Below, one piece after another: positions 44,130 to 56,590 of a stretch of DNA of 64,000 bases (the first letter of the stretch is position 1; each line of letters starts with the position of its first letter). The translations under genes were made by a program, and so were the position numbers. This DNA comes from Rutpela maculata. Taxonomy: Eukaryota > Arthropoda > Insecta > Coleoptera > Cerambycidae. The stretch spans positions 19,914,234 to 19,978,233 of the forward strand of contig OW386293.2 of NCBI GenBank assembly GCA_936432065.2, in the 5' to 3' direction. The notes beneath the pieces were generated by a model, which made no database searches, was not told the origin of the DNA, and saw nothing but the letters and a program-made list of their open reading frames with translations.

Positions 44130-45425
44130 CGTGCACTAACACAATGATATGAAAATTTTTTGTCTGCGAGCGATATTTACTGATTTAGAAATGTGCCGAT
44201 CAAATACAATATACTCTTCGTTTTTGCGAAGAGTATAATAAGCTGGTTTAATTCTGTCAATACTGCCAGTCACTTTTTTTCCCTGCTTAAGGATGGTGAT
44301 AATTTTGGCTGTACGTGAAATCACTTCGTAAGGACCTTCAAATAAAGGTGTGAAAACAGGTTTAATACGTGCCTTACGAAGAAATACAAACTTGCAAGTA
44401 TTAACATCAGGACTTACGAATGATTTCTGAGAAAAATGATTAGGATTGGGATTTGTAAAATCTAATTTGTCAAAAGTGTCATGTAACTTATTAATAAAAT
44501 AAGGAATTTCCGTATGAACGTGTGATTTAATAAAAAATTCTCCAGGGATACGTAATGCTTGACCAAATACCAGTTCTGCAGACGAACAATGTAAATCAAC
44601 TTTGGGCATAGCTCTCAAACCTAACTAAATAATAGGGAGTTCTGAAACCCAATTAATTGAATTTGCTCTAGCTAATAAAGTAGTCTTTAATGAGCGGTGG
44701 AAACGTTCCACTATTACGTTGCTTTGAGGATGGTAAGCAGTCGTGCGAATATGATGAAATTATAAAAACTTCGCGAAACAATTTAGATTCAAATTGCATT
44801 CCCTGGTCCGTCGTGATATGAACCGGAACGCCAAAGCGACAGATGTAATTTTGAAACAACACTTTGGCTGCCGTCTCGGCAGTGCGATCTGAAATGGGGT
44901 AAGCTTCAGGCCAACGCATAAAACGCTCAACGATGGGGAGAATGTAAGAATACCTCTGAAGGAGGTAACGGGCCTACAAGATCCATATGGATGTGTTCGA
45001 AACGACCTTTAGGTATATTAAAATTTCCTATCGGAGTCTTTGTATGTCGATTAACCTTAGAAGTTTGACAACTTAGTTTTGGTCCATAATGTGCAGTCAG
45101 AATTCATTCTGGGCCAAAAATATTTATCAGAAATTAATTTTTTAGTAGCCCGAATACCTGCGTGAACTAGGTTATGAAAAATGTCAAAAACAACATGACG
45201 CAAAGTTTTGGGTACATAAGGACGACATTTAGAATTAGAGACGTCACACCAAATAAGCTCTGTTGAAGCAATATTAATTTGTTTTAAAAAGAAATGTACC
45301 TTATTGTGTTTATTTTTAACAATCGTTCAGACGAGACATTGTATCTGCGACGACGTTACGAGGACCAGGAATGTGTTTAATGTTATTCATAAATTGTGCT
45401 ATGTATTCCAAGTGACGAGTTTGTC
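44130..45425 (-). pseudogene. Gypsy-type retrotransposon pol fragment
   Basis: Read on the minus strand from 45425: the end of RNase H ('YIAQFMNNIKHIPGPRNVVA', then 'DTMSR'), a decayed zinc-binding part of integrase, the integrase core ('MRWPEAYPISDRTAETAA', 'FGVPVHITTDQGMQFES') and the C-terminal domain with 'PLFEGPYEVISRT' (GPY/F module) and a stop at 44136. Stops and frame changes are frequent. It is unrelated in sequence to the errantivirus at 54.6-62.7 kb. At 45425 it breaks directly into a mariner remnant. Confidence 0.75.
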
Positions 45426-45790
45426 TCTACACTGCATGGTACATGCCCGATGGAGCTCCTGTTCATATCAGTGTAATTATTCGCGACCGTTTACATATGA
45501 TTTATCCATTTCGTTAAATAGGTCGCAGGGGACCTCAGCAATGGCCAGCATGATTCCCGATTTCAATAGTTTGGATTTATTTTTGTGGGGTCATTTTAAA
45601 ACACTGGTGTACAAAACTCCTAATAACATTTTAGAAGATTTAAGAGAGCGAATGGAACCTCGTGTGAAACAACACGAACTACGACGGGAATATTTCTTCT
45701 TCTTTACATGATAACCTTCGCACTACTGTTCATTTAGCCATCCAGGAATATTTAAACGAGTGCGCAATTCTGTACAAGTATCATATATAT
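45425..45790 (+). pseudogene. Family B mariner-like transposase, C-terminal fragment
   Basis: The plus-strand frames hold 'MPDGAPVHISVIIRDRLHM' (second Asp block), 'PDFNSLDLFLWGHFKTLVYK' (third Asp block) and 'TPNNILEDLRERM'. It matches 35118-35230. The family B elements at 14.0, 35.1, 38.8 and 45.4 kb together cover most of a transposase, but no copy is complete. Confidence 0.65.
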
Positions 45791-47100
45791 TCTGTATAAG
45801 TATCACATCGTAAAAACATTTAGGTATTTTACTTTTAATTTTAGAGTTAATTGTAAAATTTTCCTTCTTCGTTTATGCCTCTGTCTGCTCTGTTATACGA
45901 TTACTTTGATTCAGTTTGCAGAGCGTGGAATGTTCGTGAACTTCGATTTTCTTTTATCCATGCTGTTCAATTAGAAAATTCCTTTTAGGAAATAATCGAT
46001 ATTTCCCAAAATTCGTTCTATCCGTGATTTTAAATCAAAAACTGTAAATCTCAAGTGTACTTAGTGATTATAATTAAGAGAAATTAAATTTAAGTTGACG
46101 TTGTCAGAACGTGATATGTAAATAAAATTAATTTAAACTAAAATTTGTTCATTTTATTAACAGCGTGTGATTCAGTCTAAACTCCCCACGAATAACATAC
46201 AGGGTGTTCTAAATTTTAGTGTCAAAGTTCAAAATCAAATTACCTGTTTAGTGTCTGCCTGTGCAAGTGGCCTCATTAAAACAGTGAAGATACACTAAGA
46301 ACATTGCCGTTAAAATGTAGCCAGAAAATGTAAAATAGATGTGTTTTAGGATTTTCTACAGAAATACTGTATATCAAATATTTATTCCAGTTAATTTCCA
46401 CAGTATAGGTATATTAATAAGCGCATGGTGCTGGTTTTATATTCAGAAATCTATTTCGTTCAGAAATAATTTTCATATTAGCATACAATTACGTCAAACT
46501 GAAAATTCAATATGTAAGAAATTTTAAAAAATCATTAAGGTTACTAACAAGATATGAAACTCGCGGTATTTTTTAGACATCTACAGATTTATTTAAACAT
46601 GCGTGTATGTCGAGCCGGAGTCTAATAAATCCCCCCTTTTATATTCAGAATCTCTAAAGTACCTATATATTTTCATTAATTTCAGTGAATTAATCTACGA
46701 GTATAACGGCAGGATTTGTGTGCTTCCGGTATTCGTGAGAATCCTCGATTTATTTACATTTCGCTATTAGCCTTCGCTAAGTTCCTGAACCCTCAACTCA
46801 ACATAATTTTATACGGCAAATATTACTTTTAGAACGAAATATTCCACCTGGGAAAACCCTTTTAGGGAACGACCAACGTCAGTAATAAAAACTATAAATA
46901 TAAATTCATGCCGTCATTAATAACGTGTCACTACTTATGTTTCGACACTGTACGTAGGTCCTTAATTTAGGGGAAAATAATAGACTTGTGCCTTATTCCA
47001 GTTCGGTGGGAAATCATTTATTAAAACTAGCCGTACAGAACTGTCAGCAGAAATTTTAAATTTACATTAAAAATAGCTTCGTACTTTAGTAAATATAATG
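45791..47100. other. No feature seen, apart from one MITE-like end
   Basis: 'tacagggtgttctaa' at 46199 resembles the family B terminus, but the following sequence does not match. The rest is unassigned. Confidence 0.4.
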
Positions 47101-47124
47101 ATATAAGTATGCATCATCAGACTT

Positions 47125-48860
47125 AAATAAATAAATAAATAAACAGTTTATTTAGTAGTTTGCTAGTTTGCTGGTTTAGTAGTTTGCTAGTTAAGAATTA
47201 GCAAGAATTAATAACATGTGTTACAAACATAAAGAAAAATAATATATACAAAGTTAAAACATTGTTCAATTTTAAATATAAATTAAATATTAACATAAAA
47301 TAGAAACTATGTACCTACACTTAAATATAACATTTTTGTCATTTGTTTGAAAGTTTGAATATTTTTTGACATTTTTAATTTCTGTGGGCAATTCTTTAAA
47401 AAGTTTAAAGCCTTCACAAAAATGAGATTGTTTTAGAACATTTGAATTGCATTTTTCAATACGATAATTTTCCCGATTTCTTGTCTGATGTGTATGTATG
47501 CTCGATCTTTTAATTAAGAATGTCTGTCTGAATGTCTAAGTTATTTGTTATTTTATATAAATATTGAACAAATAATCTAACAATCTTTGTTCGATTATTC
47601 GTTCAATATTTAGCCATCTTAAATTAGATGACATTACTTTCAGTGGTTCATATATACCACATTTCAGAATTACTCTCATTATTTTATTTTGCAATATCTG
47701 CAATTTGTGAGGATCGCTCTTACTACAGGAGGAAATTAATAACAACATACAATAGTTAAAATGAGGATAAATAATAGTAATATACACTAACAATTTGCTC
47801 CATTTAGAGAGATTGTTTAAAATTCTATAAAAATACCAAATTCTTTTACCTATTTTCTTAACTAACAAATCTACGTGTTTACTGAAATTTAAATATGGAT
47901 ACAAAACAATATCTAAGTATTTTATTTCATCTACAAAGTACATTTTTATATTATTTATCTTTACAAAGAAATTTTGACTTATGAATGCTTCGTAACTGTT
48001 TCAAGTGCCCAAAACCATACATTTGGTTTTGGATGAATTTAACTTTAATTTGTTGTTGCATAACCTAACCATGTGTATAGGTGTTCCATTTCTTGGTTCA
48101 TCGTCTCAACTACTTTTTTATAATTTTTACCAGACACTGATATAAGTATATCATCAGCAAAAAGATTTACAAATGAATTATTTAATACAGTACATATATC
48201 GTTCATATGAACCATAAATAATAGAGGACCTAGCACACTCCTTTGAGGGACACCATATTCACTTCTGATTTTATGCGATAAAACCCCATTGAACTTAGTT
48301 TGTCTTTTGTCTAAACAGTTTTTAATCCAAGCCAAAACATTATTTTTTACCCCATACCTTTCATGTTTTTCTATTAAATCCCGCCTATTGATCATTTCAA
48401 ATGGTCGCTGTAAATGCACAAAGATACTAAGGATAATATAACCTTGATCAATATCTCGTCTTCATTTTGAACACACTAGCTGTACTGAAAATTATTTTCC
48501 ATAGATGAAGAATTGTTTTCAAACTCAACCGACTGTATGTCCTTTGTTTTATTATTTTGATAACTATTTCTTTCAAGGTTTTCCACATTTGTTTGCTATC
48601 GTTTTACATCGATCTATATTTTCTTCATAATATTTTTGATCTTTTGTCTAATTAGTGAAACCACCTCATTTCGTTTTTCCTTGTATTGTTTCCAGTCACC
48701 TTCAGTTTTAGTATGTTGAAATCTTTTATATGCCCTATCTTTCTCGTTTTGTGTTCGTTTTACATCTTTATCCACCCATTTGTTTTTATATTTCACTACT
48801 ATTTTTTCCTCTGGAACGTTTTTGTCTAAGCTACTTATAATATTTTCTTCTAAGTTGTGA
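47125..48860 (-). pseudogene. Non-LTR retrotransposon (Jockey/CR1-like RT), decayed
   Basis: The minus strand carries, in order, a pre-RT region ('KWVDKDVKRTQNEKDRAYKR', from 48796), RT palm blocks ('HLQRPFEMINRRDLIEKHER', 'YGVPQRSVLGPLLF', 'NLFADDILISVSG' with the catalytic FADD), and thumb ('DEIKYLDIVLYPYLNFSKHV', 'ILQNKIMRVILKCG'). Frames change between the blocks. The 3' end is a (TTTA)n run at 47127-47146, as in LINEs that end in microsatellites rather than poly(A). Confidence 0.75.
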
Positions 48861-48879
48861 CAAGTACTTTTAAAGAAGT

Positions 48880-49110
48880 ACTCGTAATATCCAGTACAAG
48901 TAGTCTAAATTTTTATTTTTACTCCTAGTACTAAGTTCAAATACCTTGAAATCATACTTAAAGTATTAAATAATTTACTTGAAATTTAAAATTTAAGCAA
49001 CCAAAGTATTTTTTTAAGTACAAAAAAAAGTATTATAAGTACTTAAAGTAATTTTTCTTACTTGAAGTATTTTAAATGTTCTGTAAGACTTTTTTGGGTA
49101 TTCGGTACCA
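48880..49110. repeat. AGTACTT-rich subterminal region of a hAT relic
   Basis: Words such as 'aagtactt', 'acttgaagta' and 'cttaaagtat' recur in both orientations over 200 bp. Arrays of short motifs like this occupy the ends of some insect hAT elements, and a hAT transposase relic follows at 49.5 kb. Confidence 0.5.
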
Positions 49111-49499
49111 GTAATTTTTAACTTAAGAAGTGTCTTATGTTGAAGTTGAAGTAGTATTTAGTCGTTAGTAGTAATCATGTTTTTTGTTTCAATGCAGATT
49201 TCAAAAATTGGCTTCTATAGAAACCTGCAATCTGTATATTACTCTTTAGCATTTCAAACAAAAAGCCATTTTTTCTTTTCATTTAACTATGAACAGACGC
49301 TACATAGAGGAGGAGGAAACTTTCTGCACTTGTCCTGTGTTCGCTTTTAGGTAGAATTTCTAGAAAAATCTTTACCATTCTTTTTTTAATAACAAAGTTA
49401 AGGGGGGTAAAATCTTTCGTGATTCACATTACATCAAACCTAAAAGTTAAATATGTGAAATAATAATTTACAAAAAAAAGCAATGGAAGTCAAAAGAAA

Positions 49500-50350
49500 A
49501 TTAGTTCTTACAAAAATAATTTTATTTAAAATCTCAGGAATAGTCAAATAGTAACAAAAAATAAATGGGTAAGTAAAAAAGAAATGGGTAAATGAAAAAT
49601 AAATGTATTAACAACTTACAAACTAAATACGCATATGCAAATGTGTTGCTCTTAAGAAACACAAGTTTTTTAAAATTAGTGTCACTCAAAGCATGTTGTC
49701 TGGGTGCGTTTACAATTTGAGGAAAAGAAAACAAGCATTCAACAGGGCTGGCGAGGGCAAAATTGCATTATATTTAATAATAACTTCTTCATCATTGGAT
49801 AGTCTGGTAAGATTTGAATATTGGATCTTGAGTTATTTAAATATTTCAGTAATTCATATTCATACTGGCTTTAGTTTGTGGAGGATATCGGTGAGATTAC
49901 AGAGTTAGAATGCTCTTTGAAATAGAAGAATCAATCTCGTTCACCTTCAATATTTTCATCGACTGCCAATTCAGACTCTTGCACCTACTCCAACTCAAGA
50001 GCTGCCTCATGATTTGCACTATATTTGCATGTAGTTAAATTATTATCATCTTCAACCCGTTGAACCAGCGTATTTCAAATATTGGGATCGTGACCGCTGC
50101 AATTACTGCCATTTCCGATTTAAGTGTAAATAAATCTTTTAAACGCTTTTGGTGAATGGAATCAAAAACATATTCTAGGAGCTTGGACAGTTGCCTTATT
50201 TCTCCAGAGAGCTTGACTTTTTCTAGTTTCGTATACATTATACTAGGGAGTAATTATAATATGTGTTTCAGTTACAGGCTTCATAATATTTATATATTCC
50301 TCAAAAAGCAAAACATCGTTTTCTGTAAATGAAGGAATTAACAGTTCATC
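49500..50350 (-). pseudogene. hAT transposase C-terminal relic
   Basis: The minus strand reads 'RLKDLFTLKSEMAVIAAVTI' and 'PIFEIRWF' near 50100, then 'LASPVECLFSFPQIVNA' and 'PRQHALSDTNFKKLVFLKSN' near 49700. The last block is the hAT dimerisation domain (usual form 'sS..vERlFSfag'). The N-terminal half and intact frames are missing. It is a different family from the hAT-like element at 781-4259. Confidence 0.7.
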
Positions 50351-50479
50351 ACATAGATCATTTAATTTTTCCTTGTACGATATAATTTTTTTATGGCGTC
50401 ATATGTCGAATTCCATCAGCATTTTCACTACTGTTAAGCATACAGTTAGGATTTTTTTTATAAATTGATTTTCAATTGT

Positions 50480-50935
50480 ACCTACTCTATCCAGGCGAAT
50501 CTAAGGCCCCAATAGGACCCGCACTCTTTTGGGGTGTGGCTAAGCCAAGCATACGAACATCCATTAATGAATTAGTACAAAAAAAATTTCTAGAGTGATG
50601 GAATAATTTCCCACGACGGAGATAGGCCAAAAAGTTCATTAAAGAGCGATCGGCCTACTACGCCAAAATAGAAAGGCTATTAGGATAATGGTAGGTCTTC
50701 TATTTGGACATTCTAGGCTTAATAGACATATGTGTCTAATGGTCCTGGCAGAGGATGCAATATTCAGATTCTGTGAAGAGGGAGAGGAAACTTCAGCTGT
50801 GCCATTGCGAAGGCCTAGCCAGACAGAACTTCCAATTTCTTGGCGAAGAGAAACCAAGGGCAGATAGCTATACCAAGGAGCCCCTATCACCACTTTTAAT
50901 GTAATCACCTGTATATTTTTACATGTTCAGGTTTT
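50480..50935 (+). pseudogene. LINE fragment, post-RNase H C-terminus
   Basis: Plus-strand frames hold 'ESKAPIGPALFWGVAK' with 'SIRTSINELVQKKFLE', then 'AYYAKIERLLG' and 'LARQNFQFLGEEKPRADSYT'. They are joined by frame changes and contain a Cys/His region typical of the C-terminus of Jockey/R1-type ORF2 proteins. It differs from the LINE at 6276-7506. Confidence 0.6.
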
Positions 50936-51109
50936 TCGGTGAGTAATTGCCAAAAAATCACGATCACAGCGCAACAATTTCATTTTAGAAGTAGCCAATA
51001 GCCATAGTACCACATTGTAATTATGTATGATCGTACAGGACATATTGCCATTACTTAACCAAAACAGTATATCGTTATGTTGCTTCTGGACATAGAAAAA
51101 ATTTCATTA

Positions 51110-52244
51110 TACTGGGTGGTCCCTGGGAACGGGTAGTGCAGCGGCAATTTCGACTACACTTTCCGATTCCTCATCATGGAAGAATTTTTTCCGCTCATGC
51201 CATAAAATCGTGGATTCGTAAATTTGAAGAAACAGGTATAGCCAATAAATCCAAACTTAAAGGATCCAATAGAAGTGTTAGAACCCCTGAAAACATTGAA
51301 CGAGTCAGAACATCTGTTGAGCACAGTCCAAAACGTTCAATTAGAAATCGAGCCCAGGCGTTGCGCTTAGGTAAATCTTCTTTGCTTAGAATTTTACACG
51401 TATAAAATCCAAAGAGTTCAAGAAATAAAACCAACAGATTTCCCAAGACACCTACATTTTTCTGAAATTATTTTAGAACGTGGAATTAATCACAATTTTT
51501 GGTTTTCTGATGAGGCTCATTTTCATTTATGTGGCTACACCAACATACAAAATTACAGATATTGGAATTCCGAAAATCCACAACAACTTCACCAAAACCC
51601 GTTACACAGCCCGAAGGTAACAGTTTGGTATGCAAGTTCTTCAATGGGAATCATCGGTCCCTATTTTTTTGAAAACAATGATGGAAATGCTGTGACAGTC
51701 AATTCTGCAAGCTATAACGAAATGATCAACCAGTTTTTGACGCCACAATTAAACATATTTCCAGGGATTCAAGATTGATGGTTTCAGCAAGATGGAGCTA
51801 CTCCATATACCACAAGATACTCAATAAATGCCTTGCAGAGATTATTTCCGGGTCACATTATCTCCAGGCGTGGAAACATTGAATGGCCCTCAAGGTCGCC
51901 AGAACTTACGGCATGAGATTACTTCTTGTGGAGCTCCTTGAAGCATCGGGTTTTTGTTGACAAACCAAGAAATGTTCAGGAGTTGAAAATAAAAATCCGT
52001 GAAGAAATTGCCAATATTCCGTTAGATATGTTGCATCGTGAAATTTTCTAAATTTCACCAATCGTATTTAAGAGTGCGTAGAGGTAAGAGGAAGACGTTT
52101 ACCAGGAATTATTTTTAAGAAATAAAAATGCATATAATTACCTAACCATTATTTTATTTTATTTTAAATAAAGTAAATTAAAGTAAAATTGCTTTCAAAA
52201 TTATGATGTTTTCAAAACTTCCCCTTCCCAGGGACCACCCATTA
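51110..52244 (+). mobile_element. Mariner-like element, 1.1 kb, broken transposase
   Basis: The terminal inverted repeats TACTGGGTGGTCCCTGGGAA (51110) and, inverted, TAATGGGTGGTCCCTGGGAA (52244) have TA borders. The size is that of a complete mariner element. The termini are well conserved although the gene is dead. Confidence 0.88.
51136..52051 (+). pseudogene. Mariner-like transposase with stops and frameshifts
   Basis: The first open part (51136-51405) is the DNA-binding half: 'MQRQFRLHFPIPHHGRIFSA', 'IKSWIRKFEETGIA' and 'SVRTPENIERVRTS'. After a frame change come 'FWFSDEAHFHLCGY' (first Asp), 'WFQQDGATPYTTRYS' (second Asp, preceded by an in-frame TGA) and 'WPSRSPELTA' followed by a TGA in the DYFLW block. 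The third catalytic residue position reads Glu (SPE). It belongs to a mariner group different from the 29.2-kb element. Confidence 0.8.
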
Positions 52245-52264
52245 CTATTCATAAGGGTCTAACA

Positions 52265-52465
52265 CAAATTATTTCTCACTTGCAGTCGTTAATAGAAGTC
52301 GAAAAAGAGTTGGGCCCATTTCGCAGCCCTGTGGGACCTCAAATTTTACATTTATTTGCTTGAAATTCACATTGCCATAATAACAAACTGGGATCTGTCT
52401 TGAACATCCAACACATGATACTACAACATACGTACGTGGGCAAGACAAGGGAAGAAACACATACA
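52265..52465 (-). pseudogene. Possible non-LTR reverse transcriptase fragment
   Basis: 'VPQGCEMGPTLF' resembles the LINE RT motif GVPQGSVLGPxLF, with about 30 residues before it ('GNVNFKQINVKFE'). Nothing else of the RT is recognisable. Confidence 0.4.
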
Positions 52466-52499
52466 GCCCACTTTGACAGACACTACCTATTTATTATTA

Positions 52500-54570
52500 A
52501 CACACGGACAAACCCATATCTCTTCCACTCTCTCTTCCCTCGAACTGAAATATCCCCCCTGCTGACACTCAATGTCTATGCATTAGCAATGAATAGTAGT
52601 ATGAGCACGTTATCTGTGTCTGCGACAAGATCCTAATAGCGATTCAAAATAATTTTTACAAGATTTTGCGCACAATGACATGTGCCGCTTGACACTATTG
52701 ACAGTTCAATTCATCGCTATCCTCTTTTCTCGGCTAAGGATAGATAACACACCTATCAACGTACTTTTTTGGTGTTAATATATAGACTATTGACCCACTG
52801 AAATACCTGAACCAGGTTTTTAATTATCATTTTCCTACGTTAAACTTTTGTAAAACACTTTATTTCCGAAGATGATTCGAATTCTACTATAGACTGTAGT
52901 ACCCCGTCTCTTTTTTCCAGACAAATCTAGATTTACGAGGACCATTAAGGTGACCTAAAAGGAGGTTAAAATCATTTTCAACAATATTTCAAGTACCTAA
53001 CATTAATTTCTCAATGAATTAAAACTTTATTATTGCATATCGGATTTTTTATTCATTTATAATAATGTTTTATTGTAAAACAACTATTAGCACTTTTAGT
53101 AAACAGGCAATAAAAATCGTAATTTTAAGAACCTACTGATAGTTTGGTTTACTTTTCAAAACGTCTTGTATAACTGGAAGTACGTAGAATTAATTACGTC
53201 TTCTGCTAAAAGAGTTTATTAACAAAAATTTAAGTCTTCCGGACTTCCATTGAAAGTTTGTTCTCTGTTTATCTAGTTGGCTATAAAGGGAGATAAACTT
53301 TGGTAATAGAAATAATTAAAATAAATTACATTCATAATGAACTTTCCAAATAAAATAGTTAAAAATTTAAAAGTGTTCCGCAATGTAGAGAAAACCGTAT
53401 TAAAAGTTAGGTTTGTTTTCGATTATCTACATAACGGACAGTCTGCAAATTTGTATAAGCTGCCTGTATGCTATTAAAACTTTTAAATATCTATGAATCT
53501 CTGTGGTGTTCTAGTTGCGGTTATTTTCAGCTCAGTGATCTCTGGAGTCCATCAATTTAGAACAAAATAACTTTTTACTTAGGGTATCGTCCGATATTCA
53601 GCATGATTTTTGTTTAGTGATCTGAAATCAACGGATACTGGTAATCTATTTAAAAACTGATCATTTTTGAAACGCAGTTCACGTGGCGTTTCCTAAAAAA
53701 GCGATGACAATCTGTCAACCAATCGACCAAAATCAAATCAAATCAGATATATTTCATATTTAAAAGATGCAATTTCTTCTCGACACTCGTTTTCATGTCC
53801 AGGAACGAGGTCAAGGTAGAATAAAATAAATTGTCACCATTACCCTACTCCTACCTACCTAGTAGATTCATTAGGGATGTAAGGTAATCATATATCTTCG
53901 ACTTAACATAACTGAAAAATTTAACAAACATAACTCGCTGTAGAAAAAGCATATGCACTATTTTAAATCTGGATTGTTGAGACAGGAAATCAACTCACTG
54001 AAAATGCCTGCTGTAGACAATGAAACGCAAAAAGAGAAAGGCTAAGCCGTTGAACTTTTTATAATTATTAAATTTTGGTATCAAATGTTTTTGAAGTTTT
54101 AAATAATTATAATTGTTTTCAAAGGGGATAAGCATGTAAAATCTGCCCCCAAACAAAATTTTGTTTGTTATCAACTATTTGAAGGGGCTTACTCTAAATA
54201 CGATTTTCCCAAAATTTCAAGCCTGCGGCCGCCATGCCATATTGGAGGAGTGGGTTTTTTGACTTTCGTTTTAAAAATTTCCTCGGATACCGTTGTACGA
54301 AAAATTCCGAAATAATTCACAGTTGTTGCTTACATGTTGGACTATTTACCCAATTTTTTTCATAATTTTTAAATGCAAATTTCATATGCAAAGAAAATTT
54401 GCAAATTTTTTAACACAATTTTTTGGCACTTTAAGAAAGAGGGCCACTCTGGATTTTTCATCGTAAATTACTCATTTATCAAGGCCCATTCCCAAATTTT
54501 TTCATATTTTTAAAAGATGTGGAAGATAGTTAAAAAAACGAAAAACTGCATTACCGACCATTCTCTTATA
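52500..54570. other. No feature seen (errantivirus insertion site at the right end)
   Basis: Unassigned AT-rich sequence. It continues across the errantivirus at 62707, so 54570 and 62707 were adjacent before the insertion. Confidence 0.5.
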
Positions 54571-54574
54571 CGCG
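54571..54574. repeat. Target-site duplication CGCG, left
   Basis: CGCG precedes the left LTR and is repeated at 62703-62706. Four-base duplications at alternating pyrimidine-purine sites are typical of errantiviruses. Confidence 0.85.
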
Positions 54575-54812
54575 AGCTATATTTTGTCGAGCGGTTTAGG
54601 TTTTTTAAAAAATGTAAATTTTTTATTTAAAACAACTTTTGACAATTAATAGCGAATGAGTTTATTGCGTTTAAATACAAAGGTATATATCAGAAGTACG
54701 ACAATAACTAAACTTAATACTGTTACTACATCTATTTATAAGCTTCTTTATCTGTGCAATTATGCACAATTGCATCTTCTTTTGTTTAATACGGCGTCTG
54801 GATATCATAACT
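54575..54812 (-). repeat. 3' LTR of the errantivirus
   Basis: 238 bp, read in element sense as AGTTATGATATCC to AAAATATAGCT. It has a TATA box TATAAATAG (54740-54732) and an AATAAA signal (54666-54661). It is almost identical to the 5' LTR at 62464-62702: a T-run is one base shorter, and 'tatatatcag' here reads 'tatgtatcag' there. Confidence 0.93.
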
Positions 54813-54820
54813 CCTCCATC
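54813..54820 (-). other. Polypurine tract
   Basis: GATGGAGG immediately before the 3' LTR in element sense; it would prime plus-strand DNA synthesis. It is short, which fits errantiviruses. Confidence 0.6.
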
Positions 54821-54846
54821 GCTAGTGGAGAACTCGGGGTTTCCTT

Positions 54847-56590
54847 TTAGAAAGGACCGACGTTCGTCATTTCAGTTTCTTGGGGGGTTTCTCGTGTTTT
54901 TGGGTTGCTGGTAAAGATGTTGAAAGTTGGAAAGCCTTTGATCTTATATTTGTTATATATTTTCCATGATATAATTAGGACAGCAATGATAATTATTATA
55001 ATCAGGGTATAGGTAAGCCAGGAATTAGATTCAATTAAGGTTGGTTCTAACATCTGATCCTTTATCTCTTCTTGCAGATTTTGTGTACGTCGTGACAGGT
55101 CTGTAAAGTCCACATGGTCCATGGTTGGTATATTGGTACCATCTCTTATAATTGAAAGGTTGCTATTTATTTTCACTAATGGAATGTTTATGGGTTCAAA
55201 AGTTCTCCGAAAGTTTTTGTTTGGATTTAGCTTATATTTGTCAATAACGCAATAGCATTGATCAGGAATTGTTATTAGATAATTTCCCTTGAGTTGTCTC
55301 TTTTTCTTCATCTCGCAATATGTTTCGGCTATAATAGTGGTGGGACTTGTAATTATCCATGAATTTGAGTTTTCGACCCTTTGAATTTTGGGATTATTGA
55401 TATTGATTTTTGTGAATGCACATCTGTTTTCTTCTTGGGAAAAGTCAATGAGTTGAATTTCACAGGGTTCGTTTGATGTCCTTTTTATAATAGAGTTGTG
55501 AGTACACAGGAATTTTTTCGATTCTATTTCTGTACAGGGTGTGTTCGTGTACGAGTACCAATCTGGGTTTATAAGTAGATAGCTTCTTCTGGGTATAATA
55601 GTGAAGTAAAAGTCGTTGTTTTCTACAGGCAATGGGTATAACTTGTAGTAGTCATACGATACTGTCTCTATTAATGGTATTTTAATAATGAAATATGTAT
55701 AGGAATTCTTCTGGAAAACTGAAGTTTCGCATAGTTTCTCGTACTTTATAATGTTTTCGAGAGTAGGTTGAAATGGTAGTTCTACTCTTTTCAGGTAATT
55801 CTGGATTTCTAATAGTTCTTTGATAAGATTAGTTGGTTTTATAATGGTTTGGTGCATTTGTCTTAAATTAGCAAAGGAAATTGCTGTCGAAAGTTCGTCT
55901 AAAAGATTGCAGATAAGTGACAGGGAGTGTAATAATTGGTCTAGGGTATTTTGTACAACCAATAATTCAATGCAGCGTGCTGTTGTTTCCATTTTCTCTC
56001 CAATTTCAGCCATTGCTGAATTAATTTTCTTTTGGTTCTCTACGAGAATGGTAATTGATTTATTTGTAGATTTAATGAGGTCATCCGCAATTGATAAGTG
56101 TTTTTCCATGTCTATTTTTAGTTTGGCTTCATTGTTAAATAATTTCTTGAAATTTTGCTCATATCTTTCGCCATCTTCGGCATCTAGGTTGCCCGTGATT
56201 GATTTTTCAATTGTACCAATAAAGTTAAATGCTCCTCGTGGTTTTCTAATGTGGTTTGGTAAAACTTGTTCGAATAATGTATAGGTTCTGGTTATTTCAA
56301 AGGATAGAGTTCTATTGATTTGGAATAGGAGGGTGTTTGTTAAGGAAGTTTGTTGTTTGTCGCAGGATAGATTCAGTTCTAGATATCTATTGATGTTTGC
56401 TAGGATTCTAATAATTTCGTCTTTTTCTTGAATAAAGGTTTCATATAACGGTTGTATGTCAAATGCGTTCATTATTTCCCATTCTGATACAATATTGTCT
56501 GCTGTACCCATGCGAATCGGTAGTAGTCCGGGGTTGTCATCTAGGGGTTTCCATTGGATGTCGTCGGCTGCTGCGAGGGTGGTGGTGCAT
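54847..56590 (-). CDS. env: Errantivirus env, main exon
   Basis: Envelope glycoprotein, a fusion protein of the baculovirus F type. The frame is open from upstream of the splice acceptor at 56591 to the stop at 54847. The first Met inside is at 56511 and gives 554 residues. Numbered from that Met: a furin-type site RKPR at 89-92, followed by the conserved 'GAFNFIGTIEKSITGNLD' fusion-peptide region. A long helical heptad-rich stretch (about 110-230), a Cys-containing ectodomain (Cys near 340-420), a single transmembrane segment at about 498-516 (Leu/Ile-rich) and a cytoplasmic tail of about 38 residues follow. The Met at 56511 has no signal peptide, whereas the spliced form would gain one (see the exon 1 entry). 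No stop or frame break was found. Confidence 0.9.

Noticed and set aside
55820..56284. 154-codon plus-strand open frame
   Set aside because: It is antisense to the helical part of env; no domain is visible.
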